Positions 51,701-60,500 of a stretch of 64,000 bases of DNA are shown one piece after another (the first letter of the stretch is position 1; every line of letters begins with the position of its first letter). Below the pieces are notes generated by a model that was given only the letters and a program-made list of their open reading frames with translations, had not been told where the DNA came from and did no database searches. Both the position numbers and the translations under genes were made by a program. Source of the stretch: an archaeon (GTDB taxonomy: Archaea > Nanobdellota > Nanobdellia > Woesearchaeales > GW2011-AR15). The stretch spans positions 52,191 to 116,190 of the forward strand of contig JABHXU010000015.1 in the NCBI GenBank assembly GCA_018657065.1, read 5' to 3'.

Positions 51701-52891
51701 AAGTTCAATATGATTCATGAAGGGACTAATGATACCATTATCCTTTTTTTCCCATGTCTTCATATTGTCATTTGATTTCAAAAATTGATGATATTTAGAT
51801 AAGCCATAAACCAAGTTGTTATCTTCAGTATCAGGTAGTAATTTATTCATTGCAAAGAATAAATTTTCATTACCTTTCATAATAGGATCAACACCATTAA
51901 TGACTTTGGTAGTTAGATTGAATTCTTGTAAAGGTATTTCAATATAAGCAATAGTTAATAAATCATCTTTGAGAAATAAATTTGAAATTCCATTAGGAGA
52001 TTCAACATTTATTTGTGAAATTGGTAACCATGTTAGTCCATTATCAAAAGATTCAAATAAAGAATCTTGAAAAGATACCATTTGACTAGTCCCATGTAAT
52101 TTGTGCATAAATGATATAATTAAATGACCTGGTTTTTTTTCATCCTTAATTATATCAGATAAAATTAAATGTTTTTTTACAGGTAAATTAACCTTTGTCC
52201 AAGATTCACCTAAATCATGTGATACATAAAGAATTCCATTACTATATTGTCCACTCCCACCTAAATCTGTTTGTTTACCTGTAGGTCCTCCATTACCATG
52301 TTCTCCAGCTTCAATCATTACATAGGCAAAGATCTTATCATCTAAAACTAAAAACTTTGAAAGTTTAACAAAATGAGCAAAATCAAAATTATTAGGAGGG
52401 AGCACTAAATCTGAAAGTTCTTTTTCATTTGGTGAAATGTCAATTACTTTTTGATTGTTAAGATTAATTACAATAAATTTATTGTCTTCCTTTTTTGTAT
52501 TTGAGTTAAAACTAACATAGATGAGGTTATCTTTAATACTAATTTCTTGACAACCTCTAGATTTATTCACAGAAAAAATTTGTTTAAAAATATTATTTTC
52601 ATATTGAAAAACACCTAATCGACTGCATAAAAATAATTGATTATTTTGCATATCTAGTTGTGTGTATTCATAAGAATTATTAATTAAAGACCAAGATTCA
52701 GCCTTATTGTCTGATTTATAAACTCCTCTGTATGTTGTTAAGTATAGTTCATTTGGATTATTTTCATTTTGTACGAAATCAATTACATGTCCTCCTGGAG
52801 GCCAATCCATAGATTCCCATACTAATTCGTTACTATATACAATATTTATTAAGAAAAATAATAATAGAATGATGAGCATAGATTTTCTCAT
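48770..52891 (-). CDS. Giant secreted Asp-box (BNR/sortilin-like) beta-propeller protein
   Basis: At least 10 S-x-D/N-x-G-x-T-W repeats, e.g. SDNLGKTWKNL, KSIDGGNTWQGL. Confidence 0.88.
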   Translation of the reverse strand: MRKSMLIILLLFFLINIVYSNELVWESMDWPPGGHVIDFVQNENNPNELYLTTYRGVYKSDNKAESWSLINNSYEYTQLDMQNNQLFLCSRLGVFQYENNIFKQIFSVNKSRGCQEISIKDNLIYVSFNSNTKKEDNKFIVINLNNQKVIDISPNEKELSDLVLPPNNFDFAHFVKLSKFLVLDDKIFAYVMIEAGEHGNGGPTGKQTDLGGSGQYSNGILYVSHDLGESWTKVNLPVKKHLILSDIIKDEKKPGHLIISFMHKLHGTSQMVSFQDSLFESFDNGLTWLPISQINVESPNGISNLFLKDDLLTIAYIEIPLQEFNLTTKVINGVDPIMKGNENLFFAMNKLLPDTEDNNLVYGLSKYHQFLKSNDNMKTWEKKDNGIISPFMNHIELHPTDPNIIIAASNFGQIPYLTKNFGNTSEMISTHFKLLFIEDIKFNPHNPSEVLFAAESSEIHKSDNFGHNLTFMNPLFNAAKVNDIEHYKNDLFFSSILGYGLSTSTNIKFKDYYDFEHFYQLSGSPDYSYDFEFHPTNNSILFASNSPKFFENHSSIYKFTNDNNIDANWSLVFKEESTGITALEFDINNRIYAGITGNNSKIIYSDNLGKTWKNLNPFLTFSNIHKISVDHSNEKIIYAAPWGGGLFRSINSGQTWTQINSPIYSVGDIIIDKTNSNRILISDRTTPVIYETIDKGITWNKIINLDNKKYYRIMSMTLHKGELYFSVMNKIRGFFDVIFRGPISGTTFKSNGKIINQIKGDKKRTIISFESFNNDIYAVPHIKGMYKLKQGKFIDISKKLPDIGFNNLLITNDYIYAAGASDLDFKLKNRVKDDNIINEVYVSNNDGQNWYVTLKNNPFNSSVKKIKQHPKNSSVFYVATKTGIYLSTDKTKTWNSQNKNLNFLNIGDMVITNNYVYVGTLGGGVYSGKINNNFSITWNNSSGPRPKIHNIIIKTDPKDSDILYTSSYPGGVFKSINNGETWSEINFALPSFEVDYPLKQGYYSLEIDPNNSKILYLGIYKKGVFKSIDGGNTWQGLYGKFGQNKKIMKLGIREVRVDPNNSDHIYLISNSGIYFSKNQGKTWSELNKGFDSKDILTLEFIGEDILAGSNGYGVFKLNKKTKYWKNLGYPIGYEYWTHWDRRTYSTISLLYDQIDPNKIFFANFPSGLYVSTNGAKSWEDSSLGLGNDGPMSIAQDQNNSSILYAGTYNSIFKSVNYGKTWEHKSLGMPSEQWPFSIAIDKNNTNILYTATKNGQNKAHCNKNDFCGVVMKSINSSNSWEYIMNGLDNKSEFYNIIIHPKNENILFLSSNKGNYISYNSGELWKPLNTGLPTTNNQVRYNVANVLGITADNKYLVLSLMNHGLWKMDISNISY

Positions 52892-52972
52892 TACAAATAA
52901 GATATGTGTTTTATTTAAATACGTTTTGATAGATTTGTAAAGAAAAAGTAAAATAATAAAAAAATTTTAAAT

Positions 52973-53206
52973 TTATTTTCTGCCTCTTGCCATTTTAGCT
53001 CTTGAGACATCTCCGTTTTTGTCAACAAAGTATAGGTAACCTGATTCTTTTTTGACTCCAACTTTTGAAACTTTTTCAGCTGAAGCTTTACCTTTTTTTC
53101 TTCCGCCTCTGCTCATTTTAGCTCTTGAGACATCTCCGTCTTTATCAACAAAGTATAGGTATCCTGCTTCTTTTTTAACTCCTGCACTAGCAACTTTTTC
53201 AGCCAT
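52973..53206 (-). CDS. Small basic protein made of two near-identical modules
   Basis: GVKKExGYLYFVDKxGDVSRAKMxRG twice. Confidence 0.8.
   Translation of the reverse strand: MAEKVASAGVKKEAGYLYFVDKDGDVSRAKMSRGGRKKGKASAEKVSKVGVKKESGYLYFVDKNGDVSRAKMARGRK
52991..53080. repeat. Intragenic direct repeat copy 1 (second copy 53114-53203, 123-nt offset)
   Basis: cattttagctcttgagacatctccg... repeated. Confidence 0.85.
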
Positions 53207-53368
53207 TTTTTATTAACCTCCGTTATGGTTTAAAGGGGACTAATTATGATTAAATTGATTATCTTCCCCCTCTCCGTCTATAATTAGAGGGATCTTACTT
53301 TATAAATTTTTCGCGTTTTCTTTATAAAGAAAGCTAAAACTGCCGTCTATAACTTATAATATGAAAAA

Positions 53369-54058
53369 TCACACATTCATGATTTTTAGAACTTTTTTTA
53401 TCTCTTCTTCAGTTGAAGAGCAACCATTTAACTTAATAGCCCATAGAATTGCTTCAAGTAATGTTTTCTTTGGTTTTTGAATATTTAGATAATACTCTTC
53501 AAACAATCCCATTTCATAAGCAATTGAGACTAATTCTAAAGATCTAATAACTTTTACATTTTTTACTACGTCCTTAAAAATATCAACATTTTCTTTATCT
53601 ACAAAAACTCTTTCATGTAGTTTTCTTTCCATTCTATCTTTTACTAAAAGAGTATTCTCAATAATCATTCTTGTCACAAATTCATCAATTACAACAGCAT
53701 TAGCATTTAACAGTTGATATGCAACAATAACTTCAACTTCAGCATATTGAACATTTTTAATATAGTTATCATGGACTTTAAAAAGATTATTAGACATTTT
53801 TAGAAGATGTAATGTTCTAGGTTTAAGCTGAGGGTCATCATAAATTTTTATAACTCCTTCTTGCAATAATTTTAAAATTTGTAATGCTTCAAATTTGAAT
53901 TTTTTGCTAGTTAGTGGTCTATCAATACATTCTCTTTTAACTGAATTAGTTATATAAAACTCTCCTTTAAATTTTTCTTTAAGAGGTTTTAAAATATGCA
54001 AGAGATTATTTAATGATAAATTAATAAGAGGTCCTGTATCAAAAACAAGAGCTTTCAT
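53369..54058 (-). CDS. PIN-domain-like protein
   Basis: KALVFDTGPLINLS, SVKRECID, conserved acidic residues in VVIDEFVTR. Confidence 0.65.
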   Translation of the reverse strand: MKALVFDTGPLINLSLNNLLHILKPLKEKFKGEFYITNSVKRECIDRPLTSKKFKFEALQILKLLQEGVIKIYDDPQLKPRTLHLLKMSNNLFKVHDNYIKNVQYAEVEVIVAYQLLNANAVVIDEFVTRMIIENTLLVKDRMERKLHERVFVDKENVDIFKDVVKNVKVIRSLELVSIAYEMGLFEEYYLNIQKPKKTLLEAILWAIKLNGCSSTEEEIKKVLKIMNV

Positions 54059-54123
54059 AAATTCAACCTCTCTTTTTTGAAAACTCGTTTTACTCCGTTA
54101 TCAAAAACAAGTGCTTTATTCAT
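54055..54123 (-). CDS. 22-aa bridging mini-ORF (MNKALVFDNGVKRVFKKERLNL)
   Basis: ATGA overlaps with both neighbours; N-terminus duplicates the PIN protein start. Confidence 0.4.
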   Translation of the reverse strand: MNKALVFDNGVKRVFKKERLNL

Positions 54124-54659
54124 TTGAATAAACCTCTTGTAAATTCTAATCGTTTTTTCATATTTAGATTATGACCAAAATCATCAACAATTCTTGTTTT
54201 TCCAATATAATCCATTAGATCCCAAATAGATATTCCAATAGAATCAGCAACTTGACCCATTGAAATTCCATGTTCAAACATTCTTGATGCTTTTTTTATT
54301 TGAGCACGTTCAAGTACTTCTTGAATATAATATTTTGTTTTGTTATTAGTTTTAGATATATCTTTTATTATATGTTTTATCTCAGATTCATATAGATTGA
54401 TCTTCCCTTCTTCAATATATTTAATAGCATCATCCAAGTGTGGGAGTAAAAATAAATCTACGTCTTTTTTAGATTGATAAATTTTTGACATAGAATAAAT
54501 TGTAACAGCAATTGTTATTGAATATTTGTCTTGAAAGATTGTAGCATTATGAACAACATGATCACTTAATTCTCTAAGTTTGAAAAGTTCACCTTTTTTA
54601 ATAATTGTAACAGCTTGTCTTAAAACATTTAAAATATCTTTTTTGACAATTGGATTCAT
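54120..54659 (-). CDS. HTH protein upstream of PIN gene
   Basis: MFEHGISMGQVADSIGISIWDLMDYIG HTH-like. Confidence 0.65.
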   Translation of the reverse strand: MNPIVKKDILNVLRQAVTIIKKGELFKLRELSDHVVHNATIFQDKYSITIAVTIYSMSKIYQSKKDVDLFLLPHLDDAIKYIEEGKINLYESEIKHIIKDISKTNNKTKYYIQEVLERAQIKKASRMFEHGISMGQVADSIGISIWDLMDYIGKTRIVDDFGHNLNMKKRLEFTRGLFK

Positions 54660-54700
54660 AGTTTTTTTAAATGCTTAATTTTATATAAATATTCCTCTTC

Positions 54701-56053
54701 ATGAATTTTATGAAAAGAGACTACCTTTTTCTTTTTTTAATCATTCTTTTTCAGTCTACACTTTTAATTAATTATACAATTAAAGATGATTCTGCTTATG
54801 GTTGGGATCAATCTTGGCATTTAATGATTACTGAACATAAATTAAATCAAATTAAGGGAGTTGATATTTCTACATATGAGGTAGAACAAAAATATCCAAT
54901 CTTTGAATTCATAAATAATTATTATCCTCCTTTTTTTCATGTTGCAAGTTTGCCATTTTATGCTGTTTCAAAGTCACTAGATTCAGCTTTATTAGTTAAT
55001 ATCTTTTTTATGGCAATATTAGTTGTTAGTTGTTACTTTATCTCTAAGAAAAAAATTTATTTAAGCATTGCAGTGGCTTTTTTCCCCTTATATAATGTTT
55101 TAATGAGGCAATTTTTAATTGATTATGCATTAGTGTCTCTTATTGCTTTAGCATATTGGTTCTTATTGTATTCCAAGAATTTTAAAGATACTAAATATTC
55201 AATTTTATTTGCATTTGCATTTGCCATTGGTATGTTAACTAAATGGAGTTTTTTTGTATATTTATTGATTCCAACAAGTATTAGTATTCTTAAATCAAAA
55301 AAAATTAAGAATTTAATTTTATCTGGTTCAATTATTTTGCTTTTGATCTCACCATGGTACATTTCAAAATGGAATATTGGATTATTATTTAGAAATGTTA
55401 TGATTTCAATGAATTCTCCTTTATTTTATTTTGGAGAATTATTAACAAATCTGAATATTGTTTTGTTTTTACTTTTAATTCCTGCTATTTTTGAAATTAA
55501 AAAGAGTTACAATTTGATTTTTTTGATAACAATTTTTTCAATAATTCCAAACAAAGATTCTAGATATATAGCACCACTTTATTTATTTGCTTTAAGTTTA
55601 ATATTAAATAAATTTAAGAGATATCAAAAACATATTCTTATTTTTTTAATTGTTTTTAGTTTTGCGTTTAATTCATCTTGTATTAATTTAGATTTAGGAT
55701 CTAAGAATGTTAAAATGATTAATACTAAAGGATATTATCCAAAGTATAATACTATGGATTTTACAATATTAAATGATGTGATTAGAGAAAATAATACTAT
55801 TTGTATAATTGCAGAACATGATTCCATCAATGATGCATTTTTACCTTATTATGTTTATTCAAATAATTTACCAGTAAAAAAAATAATTGGGAATGGATGT
55901 AATCCTTTAAGTTATGATTTATCTATTGTAGGTCCAATCAAAGATACTTGGAGAAAAAAGCAATTTATGAGTTCATATAATTTTTTACAAGAAAATATGG
56001 ATTCATTTGAAATACTTTTTGAAGGTAACTTTTCTATATATAAAAGGCGATAA
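54701..56053 (+). CDS. GT-C-type membrane glycosyltransferase (ArnT/PMT-like)
   Basis: Polytopic; YGWDQSWHLMITEHK near N-terminus; DSRYIAPLY. Confidence 0.7.
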   Translation: MNFMKRDYLFLFLIILFQSTLLINYTIKDDSAYGWDQSWHLMITEHKLNQIKGVDISTYEVEQKYPIFEFINNYYPPFFHVASLPFYAVSKSLDSALLVNIFFMAILVVSCYFISKKKIYLSIAVAFFPLYNVLMRQFLIDYALVSLIALAYWFLLYSKNFKDTKYSILFAFAFAIGMLTKWSFFVYLLIPTSISILKSKKIKNLILSGSIILLLISPWYISKWNIGLLFRNVMISMNSPLFYFGELLTNLNIVLFLLLIPAIFEIKKSYNLIFLITIFSIIPNKDSRYIAPLYLFALSLILNKFKRYQKHILIFLIVFSFAFNSSCINLDLGSKNVKMINTKGYYPKYNTMDFTILNDVIRENNTICIIAEHDSINDAFLPYYVYSNNLPVKKIIGNGCNPLSYDLSIVGPIKDTWRKKQFMSSYNFLQENMDSFEILFEGNFSIYKRR

Positions 56054-56085
56054 ATTTAATAATCACATATATCTAAATATTAAAT

Positions 56086-56658
56086 ATGTATGAAAAATTT
56101 AGAAATGCACTAAAAGATTCAACCAAAGAGGATTCATTTAAAACTAATTTTGGAGAAATTAAAAATTTAAAAGAACTTCGAACTCTTCTTTTTGCTAAAG
56201 GCAAAAAATTATTTAATCAATATGTTGATCATAATGAAAATCATTTTGCTAATTGGATTGAACATGCTTTTAGTGATGATGAACTAGCATCTTCTTTAAG
56301 ATTAACAAATTCTTTTCATACAACTCTTAAAATTCTTGATAGTAGAATTAAATATTTAGAACTTTGGGTTGAACATAATAAAGATAAAGAGGAAATGTCT
56401 CAATTTTTGCTTAAAAATAAAGATTATCACATAAATTTTGAGCCTGAGTTTCATAAATTTGAGACTCTTCAAAACCATAATTTGAATTGGGTCAATGAAT
56501 TCTTTCCAGAAAAAAATAATGAACCAACAAAGACTAATGAAACAAATGATTTTGAACAAAAATTAGGTAGAGAGGTTCAAATGCTTAAAGATCTTCAAAC
56601 AAAATACCAATTTGAAACAAAACCTAGTTTATTCCAAAGAATATTTAAAAAAAAATAA
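56086..56658 (+). CDS. Hypothetical protein
   Basis: 190 aa ORF, NWIEHAFSDDELASSLR. Confidence 0.65.
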   Translation: MYEKFRNALKDSTKEDSFKTNFGEIKNLKELRTLLFAKGKKLFNQYVDHNENHFANWIEHAFSDDELASSLRLTNSFHTTLKILDSRIKYLELWVEHNKDKEEMSQFLLKNKDYHINFEPEFHKFETLQNHNLNWVNEFFPEKNNEPTKTNETNDFEQKLGREVQMLKDLQTKYQFETKPSLFQRIFKKK

Positions 56659-56673
56659 ACTTCTTTAGTTTAT

Positions 56674-57591
56674 ATGATACTTAAACAAATACCTGAAGAT
56701 TTCATTGTTGAAGAAATTCCTAAAATTTCTAAATCAAAATTAGGAAGCTATTTTTATTATAAACTTAAAAAAACAAATTACAATACTGAAAAAATTATTC
56801 AGTTACTTTGTAAAAAACATAATTTACCTAGAAAATACTTTTCTTATGCAGGAAATAAAGATAAAATTGCAATAACAACCCAATATATATCAGTTAAACA
56901 AGAGATACCTGAATTGAAAACAGAAGGTTTTGAAATTAAAAAAATTGGAAGAGGTAAGAATCCAATATCACTTGGAGATTTAAATGGAAATAGATTTATA
57001 ATTACTGTTAGAGATATAACTAAAAAGCCATTTGAAAAATCAGAATTTATTAATTATTTTGGAGAACAAAGGTTTGGTAAACATAATGTGGAAATTGGAA
57101 TTGCTATTTTAAAAAAAGATTTTAAAAAAGCATCATCATTAATTGATTATTTTTTTGTTCAAGAACATTTAAAACAAAAACCTAATGACTATGTAGGTGC
57201 AATACAAAAGGTTCCATTTAAAATTTTAAAAATATATATTCATGCAGTTCAAAGTTATTTTTGGAATAAAGTTGCAAAACAAATTGTTGTAGATGAGATT
57301 CCTCTTATTGCTTTTGATACTGATTTTGAAAATAGTGAGATTGAAAAAGCTTATGACAAGATACTTTTAGAGGAAAAATTATTATTAAGAGATTTTGTTA
57401 TTAGACAATTTCACAATTTAACTCCACACGGTACAATTAGAAAAAGAATAACTAAAGTTAAAGATTTAAAAATAGGAAATTTAGAAAACGATGAATTAAA
57501 TAAAAAAAATAAAAAAATAAAAGTGGAGTTTGTCCTAAACAAAGGGAGCTATGCTACTGTTTTTATTAAATTTTTATTTAGCCAAATATAG
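56674..57591 (+). CDS. truD: tRNA pseudouridine synthase D
   Basis: FSYAGNKDKIAITTQYISV, NYFGEQRFGKHN. Confidence 0.93.
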   Translation: MILKQIPEDFIVEEIPKISKSKLGSYFYYKLKKTNYNTEKIIQLLCKKHNLPRKYFSYAGNKDKIAITTQYISVKQEIPELKTEGFEIKKIGRGKNPISLGDLNGNRFIITVRDITKKPFEKSEFINYFGEQRFGKHNVEIGIAILKKDFKKASSLIDYFFVQEHLKQKPNDYVGAIQKVPFKILKIYIHAVQSYFWNKVAKQIVVDEIPLIAFDTDFENSEIEKAYDKILLEEKLLLRDFVIRQFHNLTPHGTIRKRITKVKDLKIGNLENDELNKKNKKIKVEFVLNKGSYATVFIKFLFSQI

Positions 57592-60500
57592 CAGACAACC
57601 AGCTAAATATTTGTTTTATTAGTGAATTTGTTTCAGCTAAGTCTTCACTTAAATCAGCACATTTCCCACTCATACAAGTGTTACTTTGACACTCATAATT
57701 GTTTTGACATACTGAGTTTTTTCTTAGTTGAGATTCAAATTCTTTGCTAATTCCACAATATGAAGGTTCAGAGTTTTTAACTAATCTAGTTCCATATGGC
57801 AGGCAAGCTCCTTGATAAGTGCAGCCATCGCAATTAGGATCTACAGTTTGAGTGTTACATTTACCTTCATCACATCCAAATTCACAATCATAATATTTAC
57901 TGGATGTTGAATCACCATTACAACTATATTCAAGTAATTTATAAGAATTGATACAGTAATCTGTTGCGCCATTTGGTGTTTCTTTAGATATAACAGTTCC
58001 TTTGTTCCAAGTATTAAATCCTCCATCTGAATCACTACAAACATTAGGAACAACACCTAAAGCTTCATCAATTTCTTTTTTGAAATTTTGATAAGGTTGA
58101 GCTCCTGAAACTAATTTTCCATTAATAAAAAATGCAGGAGTACCTTTAGCACCTTGTTGTTGTCCTTCGTTGAAATCATCGTTAACTTCTTTTTTGTATC
58201 TTTCTTCATCCATACAATTATTGAATCTACTTGATGATAATCCTAAATCTTTAGCCCATTTTTTGAAATTTTCATAACTTAAATCTGCTTGATTTTTAAA
58301 CAATAAATCATGATAATCCCAAAACTCGCCTTGTTCATGTGCACACTCGGCTGCTTGCGCAGCCTTGTATGCATTTTGATGAAAACTGAGTGGGAAATTA
58401 CTAAAAACAAATTTAACTTTTCCAGTATTTATGTATTCTTTTTTTATTTGATCAAAAGTATCATCATGGAACCTTTTACAAAATGGACATTCATAGTCAG
58501 CGTATTCAATAATGGTTACAGGAGCATTACTTTTTCCAAGGTATGGTTCTTCTAAATTATTACTAAGCGTACATTTACCCTCATAATCTTTAGAAACACT
58601 TGCACCTTTTCTAAAACAATCATTACTATATGTTTCTCCATTACATCCGCACACAGGATCATATTGTTCTGTGCAAACTTCGGGTTTGACTTCACAACTT
58701 CCAGACCTTGATCCGCAAGTGTTTAATTCACAAAATTCATTACTTTTACAATCACTGTTACTATAACATAAATCCTCATTTTTGTAAGAGTAAAAATTAG
58801 CAAAATCTGCTTTTGAATGACCACTGACTGTAGCAATTGATACCAAGTAATATTTTTCAATTGCATTTGCGTCTTCATTACCTGCGACAGCTACAGCTAC
58901 AGCATCTGATTCTTCTTTTGCATCTTCAATAAAAACCTCTTCTGTATCACTATATAAATATCTGGAATAAGAATTTCCAACAACATATTTACCTTCATAA
59001 ATACAAGTTTGCCATGTAACTCCAGGTCCTACAGCTGTTCCTACAGCAGTGTCACATGTTTGTTTATACATGTAAACTTTGTGAGCTTCGCCACTTGGAG
59101 AAATGACAATTGTTTTTACAGATCCTACAGCATTTTGACCTGAAATTTCACCAGTTACTTTTACTGTTTCACCTAAATTATAAATTGATTTATCGGTTTT
59201 AACATTGTAAGTGAAGTCATTGTTTTGTATACATTCGCCATTTAAGCAACCATTTGGACAAGTAACATAATCTCCATTCACATGAACATTATCTTCATGA
59301 CAATAGTACTCTCTTAAATGATTGGTGTCTTCGCATTTATCATACCAATATCTAGGATTCTGGCTTGCATCAAGAGCATAGGTTTTACCTTTTTCATAGA
59401 TTTCTCGCCCACCATCAGAATCTGTGCATGTTATAGTTGGTTGAAGTTTACATGCACCATTACTACATCCATAAGGACATTTGTAATATGTATTATCACC
59501 TTGATTATTTGAACAATAAGTTTCAATTAAATAACAATTATTTCCTGTACATTCTCTTGCATAATAGTTTCTTGAAGGATCATTAGGATTACCTCCTAAT
59601 TGGCAGTAATCTTCATCATATCTAGTTACACCATTTCCAGTATAACCTTTTTCATAATAGTTTTTACCATTATCTGAATCAATACAAATATTGTTTCCTA
59701 GGTATCTATCAATAATTTTAATGAAATTTTCTAACGGCTGTGCACCTACAATTATTTCACTATTTATTAAAAATGTTGGAGTTCCTGAAACATCATCATC
59801 ATTAGACATTTCAATATCATCTTCTAATTCTTGTTCAAAGATACCATTTTCAACACATTCTTCCATTTCATCGTCATTAGCACCAACATCTTCGGCATAA
59901 TTATACGCGTCATTCATTGAGCTTGGAGGATTTTGCATCATTAAATCAACGAATTTAAAAAAATCATCTTCTCCTTCTTCATCTAAGATACATTCACCAA
60001 GCATTGCAAATTCATCACCATTTGAGTGAAAAGGCATTGGTTTATTTCTAAATTCAAAACTAATACTATCTCCATATTTATCAAATAATGAACTTATAGT
60101 TGTCCAAGATCTTTGTGAGAATGGACATTGAAATCCTAAATAACCAATTATTTTGACAGGAGCATTTTTAGATCCTTTAACTGGTTCAGGTTGCATTTTT
60201 TGAGTTGGTTCATCAGTGCATCTTCCGTCATTACATCCACTTGGACAAGCTCTATCAACATAAGTTGTTGTTACATAAGGATTTGTACAATAGTATTCTC
60301 TAATACCACATAAACTACCTTCACAATTGTTCCATGGTTGTTTTGTGTTCATGTTTTGACAGTAGTCTGTGTGCTGAGGACCTTCTTCAAATCTAGGTTC
60401 AGTAATTGTTCCTCTTTCATAAATATCAATTCCATCATCTGTTTCGTAACACATTCCTTTTTCATTTGTACATTTTCCTCGATTACAATAAGGGGCATTA

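Noticed and set aside
53364-53387. Perfect AAAAATCA/TGATTTTT dyad across the PIN stop codon
   Set aside because: Short AT-only dyad at a gene end; probably terminator-like or chance in AT-rich DNA
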